DNA from: Deefgea piscis
GTDB taxonomy: Bacteria; Pseudomonadota; Gammaproteobacteria; Burkholderiales; Chitinibacteraceae
Assembly: GCF_013284055.1 (NCBI RefSeq)
Contig: NZ_CP054143.1
Span: forward strand, 2,728,001 to 2,792,000
DNA length: 64,000 nt
Direction of reading: 5' to 3'
The position numbers and the translations under genes are program-made. Below the pieces are notes generated by a model that worked only from the letters and a program-made list of their open reading frames with translations, searched no databases and was not told the DNA's origin. Positions 54,818 to 63,480 of this stretch are shown here, in pieces (within the stretch, counting starts at the first letter, position 1; the number at the start of each line of letters is the position of its first letter).

Positions 54818-55265
54818 CGCTGTGTACTGGCGTGAGTAGGTTAAATTTGGTTTGCTCGGTGGCTACGCAGCCCAGTTTTCGGTAGAAAGCATGCGCTTCT
54901 GGGCGATGGTTGCCGCTGATGATTTCGATTCTGGGTGCTTGATGCTCAGTGGCAAAATCAACTGCCGCTTGCATCAGCGCCGATCCTACGCCTTGGCCGC
55001 GAGCGCTGGCATCAACGACCAGTCCAGTGATTTTGCCGAGCAAAGCGCTGCAGTGCAGCATGGGTAACAGATGGATGCCAACTAGGCCGAGCGGGGTGTC
55101 GTTCTCTTTTGTGCAAGCAACAAATAGCGCATTAAACGGCGTTGCCATATAGGCAATACGCTGGGCGGCGTCGCCTTGGCTGGCGGGGTAGCCCAGTTGC
55201 GTGAGTAGCAGTGCAATATGTTTTGCATCACTGGCAGTGGCGCGGCGGATTAGGTGCTGATGCAT
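54813..55265 (-). CDS. GNAT-family N-acetyltransferase
   Basis: 150 residues, single GNAT domain. It opens LIRRATASDAKHIALLLTQLGYP, has the acetyl-CoA loop VDASARGQGVGSALMQAAVDFA (R-G-Q-G-V-G), and ends EAHAFYRKLGCVATEQTKF. The N-terminal LLTQLGYPAS pattern is typical of a phosphinothricin-acetyltransferase-like group often found singly. The substrate is unknown. It is isolated between the MITE and the repeat cluster. Confidence 0.88.
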   Translation of the reverse strand: MHQHLIRRATASDAKHIALLLTQLGYPASQGDAAQRIAYMATPFNALFVACTKENDTPLGLVGIHLLPMLHCSALLGKITGLVVDASARGQGVGSALMQAAVDFATEHQAPRIEIISGNHRPEAHAFYRKLGCVATEQTKFNLLTPVHSA

Positions 55266-56123
55266 CGTCGTGGGCGGAGAATATAAAGCCGCTTATCTTA
55301 CGCACAAAACAAGCAATTGGAAATATATCTATCAGCAATGGCCGGCCGCGCCGCCCGCAACCCTGGTTTAGGTTTAAGTGGCGAAGCTAGAAAATTTTTT
55401 TTGGGTTTTTCGCCTGTGGCGAAAATCAGGGCGTATATGCAGAGTGCCGCGTGATGGTACGGATGCCATGCCCCCGATTTCGCTGGCGATGGCCTTGTTT
55501 TGTGGCGTAGCGGTGGGTTTGTTACGCGTACTTGATTAAACGGCTTGTGAGCCGCGTGCGCCAACGCTGTGGATTGATACTTTTCATGCGGGCTAGTGCC
55601 CTTATTGTCCGCCGCCGCGCCGCCCGCAACCTTGGTTTAGGTGTTAGTGGCGAAGCTGAAAATTTTTTTTGGGTTTCGCCTGCGGCGAAGATGGCTGCGC
55701 CATTAACAGCAAAAGCCAAAAGATCAAGTTTTATATGGTGAGACGGGTTGTTTACTTGCCGTTGCCGTCCGCGCCGCCCGCGCAACCCTGGTTTAGGTTT
55801 GAGTGGCGAAGCTAGAAAAATTTTTTTGGGTTTTTCGCCTTTGGCGAAAAAAACAGCAAAAAATAAGGAAAAACAATAAGGAAAAACTATTTCTCCTACG
55901 GAGAACCTATTATTTCGCCTTCGGCGAAGGTGCTCGGCTACGCCTGCGCCTAGGTTTTTAGGTTTAAAGCGCGGCGCATTTCCGAGTTTAGTTAAATCGT
56001 GACCTCAAAGTGATCATCAACAAATTGAAATCGAGATTGCTAGCTGGTTTGATTTGCATGGATAGGGCGTAAAAAAAAGCCATCCCGCAGGATGGCTTAA
56101 AGCGGAGACAAAATCGCAATGCT
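55266..56123. repeat. Gene-free stretch with three copies of an about 85-bp repeat
   Basis: Three direct copies start near 55341, 55608 and 55765. Each contains GCCGCCCGCAACC(C/T)TGGTTTAGG, then (T/G)AGTGGCGAAGCT, an A/T-run, and a TTTCGCCT..GGCGAA hairpin. Spacings are irregular (267 and 157 bp). A fourth, degenerate hairpin TTCGCCTTCGGCGAA lies near 55917-55932. Reading frames across it repeat the same junk peptide on the minus strand and are not credible genes. The unit looks like a dispersed non-autonomous repeat or failed tandem duplication. Confidence 0.75.
56077..56098 (-). terminator. Terminator of cioAB
   Basis: AAGCCATCC pairs with GGATGGCTT around CGCA and runs into TTTTTT on the minus strand. 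It lies 26 bp after the cioB stop. Confidence 0.9.
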
Positions 56124-57149
56124 TTAGTCGTAGCTGAGCTCGCCAGCTTTACCCCAAAAGACGGAGTACGAATAAATCGTGTAGCCAATAATCGTCGGTA
56201 ACACAATCGCTGCACCGCAAAACATAATCAGTAAGGCTTCAGGGCTGCTCGCAGCTTGCCAAATGGTGAGCTGATCGATGACCAAGTGCGGAAAAATACT
56301 AAACACCAAGCCAAAGAACGACAATAAAACGATGCCCACCGTGGCGGCAAAAGGGATCCAGCAAAAATTATCATTGCCGTTTCTTTGCCGCTGCGCCAAG
56401 CGCGGTAGCGCAAAGCCGATCACGGCAAATAAAATCGCCGTCATCAATGGTACTGGCGCGAGCAAAAAGACGTTCGGCACTGAAAACCACAGCGCAAATA
56501 CGCGTGGGCTAATCCACGGCGTGGCCACCGACACCAACACGGTTGCCAAAATCGCAATCCATAAACTGCCTTGCGCCCAAACAATCGCCCGCTGCTGCAA
56601 AGCGCCGGTTGATTTCATCAATAACCAGCCCGCACCCAATAGGGCATAGGCTGCGGCCAAACTCACGCCGACCAACAGGGCAAAACCCCAAGCACCCCAG
56701 CCGGGCGCAAAACCGGTGATGTAACGGCCCAGCATCACGCCTTGCGAAACGGTGGCCAGTAATGAGCCAACAAAAAATAGTCGATTCCACAGTGGCTGAT
56801 GATGGGCTCGCGCTTTAACGCGAAAATCAAACGCCACGCCGCGTAAAATCAGCCCCAACAGCATTAGCGCCACCGGCAAATACAGCGCGGTGAGAATAAT
56901 GCCGTGCGCCAAAGGAAAGGCCACCAATAACAGGCCAACCCCCAACACCAGCCAAGTTTCATTGGCATCCCAAAATGGGCCAATCGAGGCGATCATTTTG
57001 TCTTTTTCTTTGGTATCGGGTTCTAGCTCAAGCAAGATACCGACGCCAAGGTCATACCCATCCAAAACAACATAGGCGAACATCGACACCACCATCAAGC
57101 CAGCAAAAATCACTGGCAGCCAGTAGGCCAAATCAATTGTGCTCAACAT
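56124..57149 (-). CDS. cioB: Cytochrome bd-type quinol oxidase subunit II (CydB/CioB)
   Basis: 341 residues with about nine helices. The N-terminal VVLDGYDLGVGILLELEPDTKEKDKMIASIGPFWDANETWLV-type region (split) is the CydB signature (DGYDLGVG, GPFWDANETWLV). It is partner to the catalytic subunit encoded 2 bp upstream. The pair oxidises quinol and reduces O2 without pumping protons and is often used at low oxygen or under cyanide/sulfide. AGGAG lies about 8 nt before the ATG. Confidence 0.96.
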   Translation of the reverse strand: MLSTIDLAYWLPVIFAGLMVVSMFAYVVLDGYDLGVGILLELEPDTKEKDKMIASIGPFWDANETWLVLGVGLLLVAFPLAHGIILTALYLPVALMLLGLILRGVAFDFRVKARAHHQPLWNRLFFVGSLLATVSQGVMLGRYITGFAPGWGAWGFALLVGVSLAAAYALLGAGWLLMKSTGALQQRAIVWAQGSLWIAILATVLVSVATPWISPRVFALWFSVPNVFLLAPVPLMTAILFAVIGFALPRLAQRQRNGNDNFCWIPFAATVGIVLLSFFGLVFSIFPHLVIDQLTIWQAASSPEALLIMFCGAAIVLPTIIGYTIYSYSVFWGKAGELSYD

Positions 57150-57151
57150 GA

Positions 57152-58483
57152 TTATTGCTCCTGAGCAGGGTGGCCTGCTTTTTTAGCGAGGTAAAACACC
57201 ACCGAAACATATGAAACGAGTAAGAAGGCATACAGCGTGAGGTACATAATTAAGGTGCTTAAAATCATGCCGCCGCCGACGTTCGACGCCGCATCGCTGG
57301 TTTTAAGTACGCCGTACACCAACCACGGTTGACGACCAATTTCAGTCACATACCAGCCAGCAACGGTGGCGACCCAGCCGCTAAACGTCATACCGATCAA
57401 GAGTTTGCAAACCGTTGGCGACAAGGTTTTGCCGCCGCGCAATTGCCATGCCGCCAGCCAGCTCACTAAGAGCATCAACATGCCCACGCCGACCATCACG
57501 CGGAAACTCCAAAATACTTTGGCCACTGGTGGGTGATCAGGAAAGGCGCTAATGCCTTGTAATTCGCCATTCAGATCATGCGTTAAGATCAAACTAGCGA
57601 GTTTTGGGATCGCAATCGCGTAATCATTGGTTTGAGTTTCGGCATTCGGTAGGGCAAACAAAGTGAGCGGTGCGCCGCGTTCGGTATGCCAAATCCCTTC
57701 AATGGCGGCGATTTTGGCCGGTTGATGTTTGAGCGTGTTAATACCGTGCATATCACCGAGCAAAATTTGCAGTGGAATTAAGGCGGCAGCTAGAAAAACA
57801 CCGGTTTTGAGTGCAGCCATAATGCTGGCGTCGCGTTGGCCTTTTATCCAGCGAAAAGCGGATACCCCCGCCAGTAAAAACGCCACCGTTAAGCCAGAAG
57901 CCAGCAGCATATGGCTTAAGTGATACGGCATTGATGGGTTGAAAATAATCGCCAACCAATCCGTGGCATGCGCTTGGCCGTTAATCATTTCAAAGCCGGC
58001 CGGCGTTTGCATCCAAGAATTGAGCACGATAATCCAGAAGGCCGACAGCGTGGTGCCGCCTGCCACTAACACCGTTGCCAGCGTATGAATCCGGTTGCTG
58101 ACTTTTTTCTGGCCAAACAACATGATGCCCAAGAACGTCGCCTCAAGGAAAAACGCCGTGAGCACTTCGTATGCCAGCAATGGCCCGGCGATATTGCCGA
58201 CGGTTTTCATAAAGCCCGGCCAATTGGTGCCAAATTGAAAACTCATGGTAATGCCGGTGACAACGCCCAGCGCAAAAGTCAGCGCAAAGATCTTGACCCA
58301 AAAGCCATACGCATCCAGCCATTTTTGCTCGCCAGTGGCGTTAAAGCGCAGTTTAAAAAACAGCAAAGCCCAGCCCATGGCAATGCTAATCGTTGGGAAT
58401 AAAATATGAAAAGTGATATTGGCGGCAAATTGAATTCGCGCTAATACAATCGGGTCGAGTAGACCGGTGGCTTCGGGCAGCAT
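57152..58483 (-). CDS. cioA: Cytochrome bd-type quinol oxidase subunit I, cyanide-insensitive type (CydA/CioA)
   Basis: 443 residues, short compared with E. coli CydA (522), because the Q-loop is short; this is the CIO class. The haem-ligand region RIQFAANITFHILFPTISIAMGW is at the N-terminus, GRQPW occurs in GWYVTEIGRQPWLVYG, and the Q-loop glutamates region is GDMHGINTLKHQPAKIAAIEGIW. AAGGA lies 6 nt before the ATG. It is preceded by a GbsR/MarR regulator (9 bp) and followed directly by cioB, forming a three-gene operon. Confidence 0.96.
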   Translation of the reverse strand: MLPEATGLLDPIVLARIQFAANITFHILFPTISIAMGWALLFFKLRFNATGEQKWLDAYGFWVKIFALTFALGVVTGITMSFQFGTNWPGFMKTVGNIAGPLLAYEVLTAFFLEATFLGIMLFGQKKVSNRIHTLATVLVAGGTTLSAFWIIVLNSWMQTPAGFEMINGQAHATDWLAIIFNPSMPYHLSHMLLASGLTVAFLLAGVSAFRWIKGQRDASIMAALKTGVFLAAALIPLQILLGDMHGINTLKHQPAKIAAIEGIWHTERGAPLTLFALPNAETQTNDYAIAIPKLASLILTHDLNGELQGISAFPDHPPVAKVFWSFRVMVGVGMLMLLVSWLAAWQLRGGKTLSPTVCKLLIGMTFSGWVATVAGWYVTEIGRQPWLVYGVLKTSDAASNVGGGMILSTLIMYLTLYAFLLVSYVSVVFYLAKKAGHPAQEQ

Positions 58484-58492
58484 GGTGATTCC

Positions 58493-59053
58493 TTACTCTT
58501 TCTCGCTTGAGCGAGGGAATGATAATTTTTGTTTAAACTCTAAAAACTTTTGTACTTGCGCGCCCAGTGTCATGAGTTTTTTCAGTGTTTCCACGTCTAA
58601 TTTTTGAATGTCACTAAACCAACTGGTCGTCAGGTCAATCAAATCGTGCATTTGGCCCATTCGGGCTTGTGCATGGCGCTCGGCTTCGTTGGCGGGCGTT
58701 TCCATTAGTGCTTCGCGCAGCATCGACAAAGTCGGTTCTACTTCACGTTTTTTTCTTTCGTCTGCCAGTGTTTTAAAAATCGCCCACACATCCTCGGGCG
58801 TTGAATAGTATTCGCGGCGATCCCCCGGAAAGTGCTGCAATTTCACCAATCGCCAAGACTCCAACTCTTTGAGTCCCATGCTGACATTCGAGCGGGAAAA
58901 CCCCAGCGCTTCGGCCATTTCATCGGCATTCAGTGGCTTTTCGCTAACAAACAGCAAGGCATACATTTGCCCAACAGTGCGATTAATGCCCCAGCGGCTA
59001 CCCATTTCGCCAAAGTGCAACACAAAGGATTGAATCAAAGGAGTGAGGTTCAT
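58493..59053 (-). CDS. GbsR/MarR-family transcriptional regulator
   Basis: 186 residues. A winged-helix region VGQMYALLFVSEKPLNADEMAEALGFSRSNVSMGLKELESW (helix-turn-helix about 38-68) is followed by the GbsR-type RLVKLQHFPGDRREYY wing and a long helical C-terminus. Position directly upstream of cioAB suggests autoregulation and control of the bd oxidase. No ribosome site precedes the ATG, which sits about 39.5 bp from the centre of a near-FNR box; leaderless expression is possible. Confidence 0.88.
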   Translation of the reverse strand: MNLTPLIQSFVLHFGEMGSRWGINRTVGQMYALLFVSEKPLNADEMAEALGFSRSNVSMGLKELESWRLVKLQHFPGDRREYYSTPEDVWAIFKTLADERKKREVEPTLSMLREALMETPANEAERHAQARMGQMHDLIDLTTSWFSDIQKLDVETLKKLMTLGAQVQKFLEFKQKLSFPRSSEKE

Positions 59054-59085
59054 GTATGTTTTGAATTTTCAGTAATTTGTGAAAT

Positions 59086-59099
59086 TTGATGTAAATCAT
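59086..59099 (-). promoter_or_regulatory. Candidate FNR/Anr box of the gbsR-cioAB operon
   Basis: On the minus strand ATGAT-TTAC-ATCAA, 9 of 10 matches. It is centred 39.5 bp before the A of the regulator ATG, so a class II start would fall at or next to the ATG. The presumed -10 (TTCAAA) is poor, so this is only a candidate. Confidence 0.4.
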
Positions 59100-59267
59100 A
59101 TTCTGCGCAGAAAAATATTGCAATCTAGAAAATCAATTGCAGCAGACTGATGGCGGCTAAGTCCTTGTTTTAATGTTGTAACTTGTTTGGGACTATTTTC
59201 AGATTAAGCATTAGTCATATTCCAGAAAGGTGACTGCGTGGCGTTTACGTTACAATGCCCGCCATTC

Positions 59268-59461
59268 AAGGTGATTGATCGTGTAAGCGATTAATTTAAA
59301 CGGGAAACAGGTTTAAAACCTGTGCTGCCCCTGCAACGGTAATTCAGTATGGATACATCACCAAGCACCGCGCAATTGATGCGCTTGGCTTGAGCCACTG
59401 CCCGAAGGGTGGGAAGGCGATGTATTTTCTGGAGAGCCCGGAGACCGGCCTTGTTGATCGC
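59268..59461 (+). ncRNA. Cobalamin (AdoCbl-type) riboswitch
   Basis: The core ACGGGAAACAGGTTTAAAAC then CTGTGCTGCCCCTGCAACGG is followed by the long variable stem GCGCTTGGCTTGAGCCACTG then CCCGAAGGGTGGGAAGGCGATG, and the B12 box GAGCCCGGAGACCGGCC. P1 closes with TTGATCG at both ends (59274-59280 and 59454-59460). It lies 136 bp before btuB and represses it when B12 is plentiful. The downstream part (59462-59596) must form the expression platform; no clean intrinsic terminator is visible, so translational control is likely. Confidence 0.95.
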
Positions 59462-59596
59462 GCTCATCGCGATATTGACGCACTGGCAGGGACGCCGTGG
59501 CGGAATGGTCTTGTCGTTCATGCGACGGTGATGTGTTCTGCGCGGTTTCCTGTTTTTAAAATGCAATATGCAACGGGCGTATTGCCGGAGACCTAA

Positions 59597-61471
59597 ATGA
59601 ACACCAGTATTAGCAAGACCTACCTATTGATTTTATCCGCTTTGGCCAGCATTCCTGCAATGGCCGAAGTGACCCAGCTGAATGACGTGGTTGTGACCGC
59701 CACGCGCATTGCGCAGCCCCTGCGCGAAGTCGTTGGTGATGTCACCGTACTTGATCGTGAAGCCATCGCCGCACAAGGCAATTCCAGCTTACAAGAAGTA
59801 CTATCGCGCCAGCCCGGCATTCAAATTAGTAATTTAGGTGGCCCGGGTAAATCGACTTCGGTTTACTTACGCGGCGCCAATAATTCGCAAACGCTAGTGT
59901 TGATCGACGGCGTGAATTTTGGCTCGGCCACGCTGGGCGGCGCATCGCTACAAAATATTCCATTAGATCAAATCGAGCGGGTTGAGATTTTACGCGGCCC
60001 AGCCGCCAGCTTATATGGCAGCGGTGCCATTGGCGGCGTGATCCAGATTTTTACGCGCCAAGGCGATGCTAAATCAAGCGCCGAAATCGGTTACGGCAAT
60101 CACAATACCATCGATGCCAAAGCCACTTTAGCCGGTGGTGATGACGCGACGCGCTATTCAATCACTGCCGCGCATTTTAAAACCGACGGCGTGAACGCCA
60201 TCGTGAATCCAAAAAATAGCAATTACAATCCTGATCAAGACGGTTATGAAAATAACAGTCTGTCGCTGGCGGCCCAGCATAAAATCAACACCCAGCATGC
60301 TTTTGGCGTAAGCGCTTTGGGGGCGTGGGGCGAAAATCATTACGACGGTTCAATTAGCAATTCAGCGTATAAGCCAGTGGCGCAAAGCTACGATTATCGC
60401 GACAAATCGTTTAATGGTAGCGCCAATGTGTGGTCAAAAAACCAATGGAACGACATCTGGACTAGCCATTTTAAAGCCGGTACCAGTATCGACGAAGGCC
60501 GCAACTATACGCCGTTTTCGGCAACAAATTATCAAGACAAAGTCAGCAAAATCAAAACCCAGCAAACCTTGCTGTCGTGGGTGAATGATGTGTCGATTTT
60601 GGGTGGCACAGTGCAAGTGGGCGCAGAAACGCTAGGGCAAAAAGTCACTAGCGACACCGATTACAGTGTTAATCATCGCCGCATTAATAGCGTTTTGGCG
60701 GCATATTTGGTGACAGTGTCGGACGTAACGCTGCAATTGAATGGTCGTAGCGACGACAATTCGCAATACGGGCGTAATAACACCGGCACGCTGGGCTTGG
60801 CTTGGCAAATGAACGATGATTGGTCGCTTGGTACCACCATGGGTACCGCATTTAAAGCGCCAAGCTTTAATGATTTGTATTGGCCAGGTTCAGGTAATCC
60901 AAACGTTAAGCCGGAAGAATCCAATAGCAAAGAAGTGTTTGTTCGCTTTGCCAATAACCGCTTCCAAAGCTCGCTCACGGTATATGAAAATAAAGTTACC
61001 AATTTGATTGAATGGGCGCCAACGCCGTCGGGTCTGTGGCAGCCAAGCAATATTGGTACTGCTCAATTAGGTGGCGCAACGCTGACTGCTGATTGGCAAT
61101 ACGCGGGGTATATCGCTGGCGCAAGCTACGACTATCTTGATGCGAAAGATACCTCTGCAGGCGCTAATAAAGGCCGGCAATTGGCGCGCCGCGCTAAGCA
61201 CGCTGGCGTAGTGTATGTTGGCTTGGAAACGCCGGTTTGGATGGCCCGTGTTGAAATGCAGGCGCAAGGCCAGCGTTTTGATGATGCCGCCAATAAAAAA
61301 GTCTTGGCCGGTTACGCGCTGACTAATTTGGCAGCAAGCTATCAGATTGATAAAGATTGGTCATTGCACGCTCGCGTCAACAATCTATTTAACCGTGACT
61401 ACCAAATGGCCACCGATTATGGCAATTTGGGCATCAATGGCATTGTCAGTGTGCGCTGGCAGCCTAAGTAA
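59597..61471 (+). CDS. btuB: TonB-dependent vitamin B12 receptor BtuB
   Basis: 624 residues. Signal peptide 1-23 (ASIPAMA|E), TonB box region QLNDVVVTATR (27-37), plug domain with SLQEVLSRQPGIQISNLG and VLIDGVNFG, then a long beta-barrel ending GNLGINGIVSVRWQPK. Together with the upstream cobalamin riboswitch this identifies a cobalamin/corrinoid outer-membrane importer energised by TonB-ExbBD. The neighbours cbiB, cobD and a BtuF-like gene follow on the same strand. The call as BtuB is firm; relatives may also take other corrinoids. Confidence 0.94.
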   Translation: MNTSISKTYLLILSALASIPAMAEVTQLNDVVVTATRIAQPLREVVGDVTVLDREAIAAQGNSSLQEVLSRQPGIQISNLGGPGKSTSVYLRGANNSQTLVLIDGVNFGSATLGGASLQNIPLDQIERVEILRGPAASLYGSGAIGGVIQIFTRQGDAKSSAEIGYGNHNTIDAKATLAGGDDATRYSITAAHFKTDGVNAIVNPKNSNYNPDQDGYENNSLSLAAQHKINTQHAFGVSALGAWGENHYDGSISNSAYKPVAQSYDYRDKSFNGSANVWSKNQWNDIWTSHFKAGTSIDEGRNYTPFSATNYQDKVSKIKTQQTLLSWVNDVSILGGTVQVGAETLGQKVTSDTDYSVNHRRINSVLAAYLVTVSDVTLQLNGRSDDNSQYGRNNTGTLGLAWQMNDDWSLGTTMGTAFKAPSFNDLYWPGSGNPNVKPEESNSKEVFVRFANNRFQSSLTVYENKVTNLIEWAPTPSGLWQPSNIGTAQLGGATLTADWQYAGYIAGASYDYLDAKDTSAGANKGRQLARRAKHAGVVYVGLETPVWMARVEMQAQGQRFDDAANKKVLAGYALTNLAASYQIDKDWSLHARVNNLFNRDYQMATDYGNLGINGIVSVRWQPK

Positions 61472-61473
61472 GT

Positions 61474-62433
61474 ATGGTGTGGCTTAACCCCGCTGGTCTG
61501 TTGGTGGCGCTGTGCGTCGCGCTGCTGCTCGAATGCTGCTGGGGAGAGCCACGTCGCTACCATCCTTTGGTCGGCTTTGGCCGACTCGCCAACATGCTAG
61601 CGCTGCGACTCAATCGCGGTGCTGGCTTGCTATTGCGCGGTGGTTTGGCTTGGCTGGTGTTAGTCGGCGGCGCGCTGGGTTTGTTTATTGCCCTGCGCTG
61701 GCAAGTCATGCAATTTTCGCCGCTATTGGCGTATGCGCTCGATGCTTGGGCGTTGTGGTTTTCGCTGGGCGCAAACAGTTTATTGGCACATGTGGCGGCG
61801 ATTGGTGCGCCATTATTGGCTGGCGATTTACCCTTGGCGCGCGCGCAACTGCAAAAAATTGTTAGCCGTGATTGCCAAGCGCTGGATGCATCCCAAGTCG
61901 CCGCGGGTGCGGTGGAGTCGTGTTTAGAAAACGGCGCGGATGCGATTTTTGCCAGTTTGTTTTATTTCATGCTGTTGGGTGGCGCGGGCGCACTCGTACA
62001 TCGCTTGGCCAATACCTTGGATGCGATGTGGGGATATAAAACACCCCAATGGCAGCGCTTTGGCTGTTGTGCGGCGCGCATGGATGATGCGCTCAATTGG
62101 ATTCCGGCGCGATTGTGTGCGCTATCTTACGCTTTGCTCGGGCAAACTCGATTGGCGTTCATGGCATGGCGACAGCAAGCGCCGCTGTGGGACAGCCCTA
62201 ATGCCGGTCCGGTGATGGCCGCGGGCGCGGGCGCGCTGGGGATTCGCTTAGGCGGTGCTGCGCCTTATCATGGCCAAATTGAGCTGCGGCCTGAATTAGG
62301 CTTTGGCCCGTTGGCTAGTGCGCCAGATATCACGCGTAGCATTCAGCTCATTCAAACCACGCTGGCATGTTGGCTGGGCGGGATGGTTTTGGTTTTATTC
62401 TTTGCGATGGTGATTCATAGTGGCAGATTTTAA
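61474..62433 (+). CDS. cbiB: Adenosylcobinamide-phosphate synthase CbiB
   Basis: 319 residues, several membrane helices. Hallmarks are GEPRRYHPLVGFGRLANML, VSRDCQALDASQVAAGAVES, the motif ENGADAIFASLFYFMLLGGAGAL-type, NTLDAMWGYK and RMDDALNWIPARLCALSYAL. It joins (R)-1-amino-2-propanol phosphate to cobyrinic acid in late cobalamin synthesis. It starts 2 bp after btuB and overlaps cobD by 14 bp, so the B12 uptake and salvage genes form one operon. Confidence 0.95.
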   Translation: MVWLNPAGLLVALCVALLLECCWGEPRRYHPLVGFGRLANMLALRLNRGAGLLLRGGLAWLVLVGGALGLFIALRWQVMQFSPLLAYALDAWALWFSLGANSLLAHVAAIGAPLLAGDLPLARAQLQKIVSRDCQALDASQVAAGAVESCLENGADAIFASLFYFMLLGGAGALVHRLANTLDAMWGYKTPQWQRFGCCAARMDDALNWIPARLCALSYALLGQTRLAFMAWRQQAPLWDSPNAGPVMAAGAGALGIRLGGAAPYHGQIELRPELGFGPLASAPDITRSIQLIQTTLACWLGGMVLVLFFAMVIHSGRF

Positions 62434-63472
62434 ACAGGGCAAGCCATGTCATGCGGCGCCACGGCATGGTGGTAATTTATTGGCAGTACAAGCGCGTTTT
62501 GGTGGCGGTGACGCCGATTGGCTCGATTGCTCAACGGGGATTTCGCCTTATAGCTACCCTTTGCCCGCGATGCCCGAATCGGTCGCGCAGCGTTTGCCGC
62601 AAATCAGCCCTGAGTTTGGGGCGGTGGTTAAAGGCTATTACGGCAGTGCCCAGTGTTTGCCGGTGGCGGGATCGCAAGCGGCAATTGTGGCTTTGCCGCA
62701 GTTGCGCGCGCCTTGCCGCGTCGGCGTTTTGCGTTTGTCGTATGCCGAGCATGCTTGGCGTTGGCAGTTGGCAGGGCATACGGTGTGTTTACTGGCGCGA
62801 GACGAGATCGATGCCGCGCTCGATACGCTGGACGTGCTGATTTTAGTCAATCCCAATAATCCTGATGGGCACTGTTGGACGGCGCAGCAATTATTGGCCA
62901 TGCACGCCAGATTGGCCGCGCGTGGTGCTTGGTTAATTGTTGATGAGGCGTTTATTGATGTTGATGCCGCCGAGAGTGTGTGCCAAGCCGCGAGTCAGCC
63001 TCATCGCTCTGGCTTGATTGTTTTGCGTGGTATTGGCAAGTTTTTTGGTTTGGCAGGGCTGCGTTTGGGGCTGGTTTTTGCTGATCAAGCCATATTGGCG
63101 GCTTTGGCGCAAATTATCGGCCCATGGTCGGTGAGCGGCCCCGCATTATGGGCTGGGCAATTGGCCTTAGCGGATGTGGCGTGGCAGCAACTGCAAAAAA
63201 CGCGTTTGCAGCAAGTGGGCCAAGCGATGCGCGCGCAATTAATAACGCACGGTTTAATCCCAAGCAGCGAGCATCCGCTGATGCAGTTTTGCCTGGTCGA
63301 TCAGATTGATCAATGGGGGTATGCGCTGGCAGCCAATGGCATATATGCTCGGGTGTTTAATACCAAAGATGTTGGTGTGGATGCGCTGCGTTTTGGTGCG
63401 TTAACGCAGCAGCAACAGGCGCAGTTTGCGCAGCGTTTGGCGCGCGCCGCAGCGCAAATACAATCGACTTAG
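62420..63472 (+). CDS. cobD: L-threonine-O-3-phosphate decarboxylase CobD
   Basis: 350 residues from a GTG at 62420, since there is no in-frame ATG before the conserved APRHGGNL. It is a fold-type I PLP enzyme: DCSTGISPYSYP, LVNPNNPDGHCW, VDEAFIDVD, and the PLP lysine near 206 in RGIGKFFGLAGLRLG. It makes (R)-1-amino-2-propanol phosphate, the CbiB substrate, so the two genes work together. The gene overlaps cbiB by 14 bp and precedes the BtuF-like gene by 8 bp. Confidence 0.94.
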   Translation: MADFKQGKPCHAAPRHGGNLLAVQARFGGGDADWLDCSTGISPYSYPLPAMPESVAQRLPQISPEFGAVVKGYYGSAQCLPVAGSQAAIVALPQLRAPCRVGVLRLSYAEHAWRWQLAGHTVCLLARDEIDAALDTLDVLILVNPNNPDGHCWTAQQLLAMHARLAARGAWLIVDEAFIDVDAAESVCQAASQPHRSGLIVLRGIGKFFGLAGLRLGLVFADQAILAALAQIIGPWSVSGPALWAGQLALADVAWQQLQKTRLQQVGQAMRAQLITHGLIPSSEHPLMQFCLVDQIDQWGYALAANGIYARVFNTKDVGVDALRFGALTQQQQAQFAQRLARAAAQIQST

Positions 63473-63480
63473 GATCAACC

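Noticed and set aside
55341-55850. Possible CRISPR array
   Set aside because: Units are about 85 bp, imperfect, only three, and irregularly spaced, with no cas genes.
59390-59596. Plus-strand reading frame before btuB
   Set aside because: It spans the 3' part of the cobalamin riboswitch and its expression platform.
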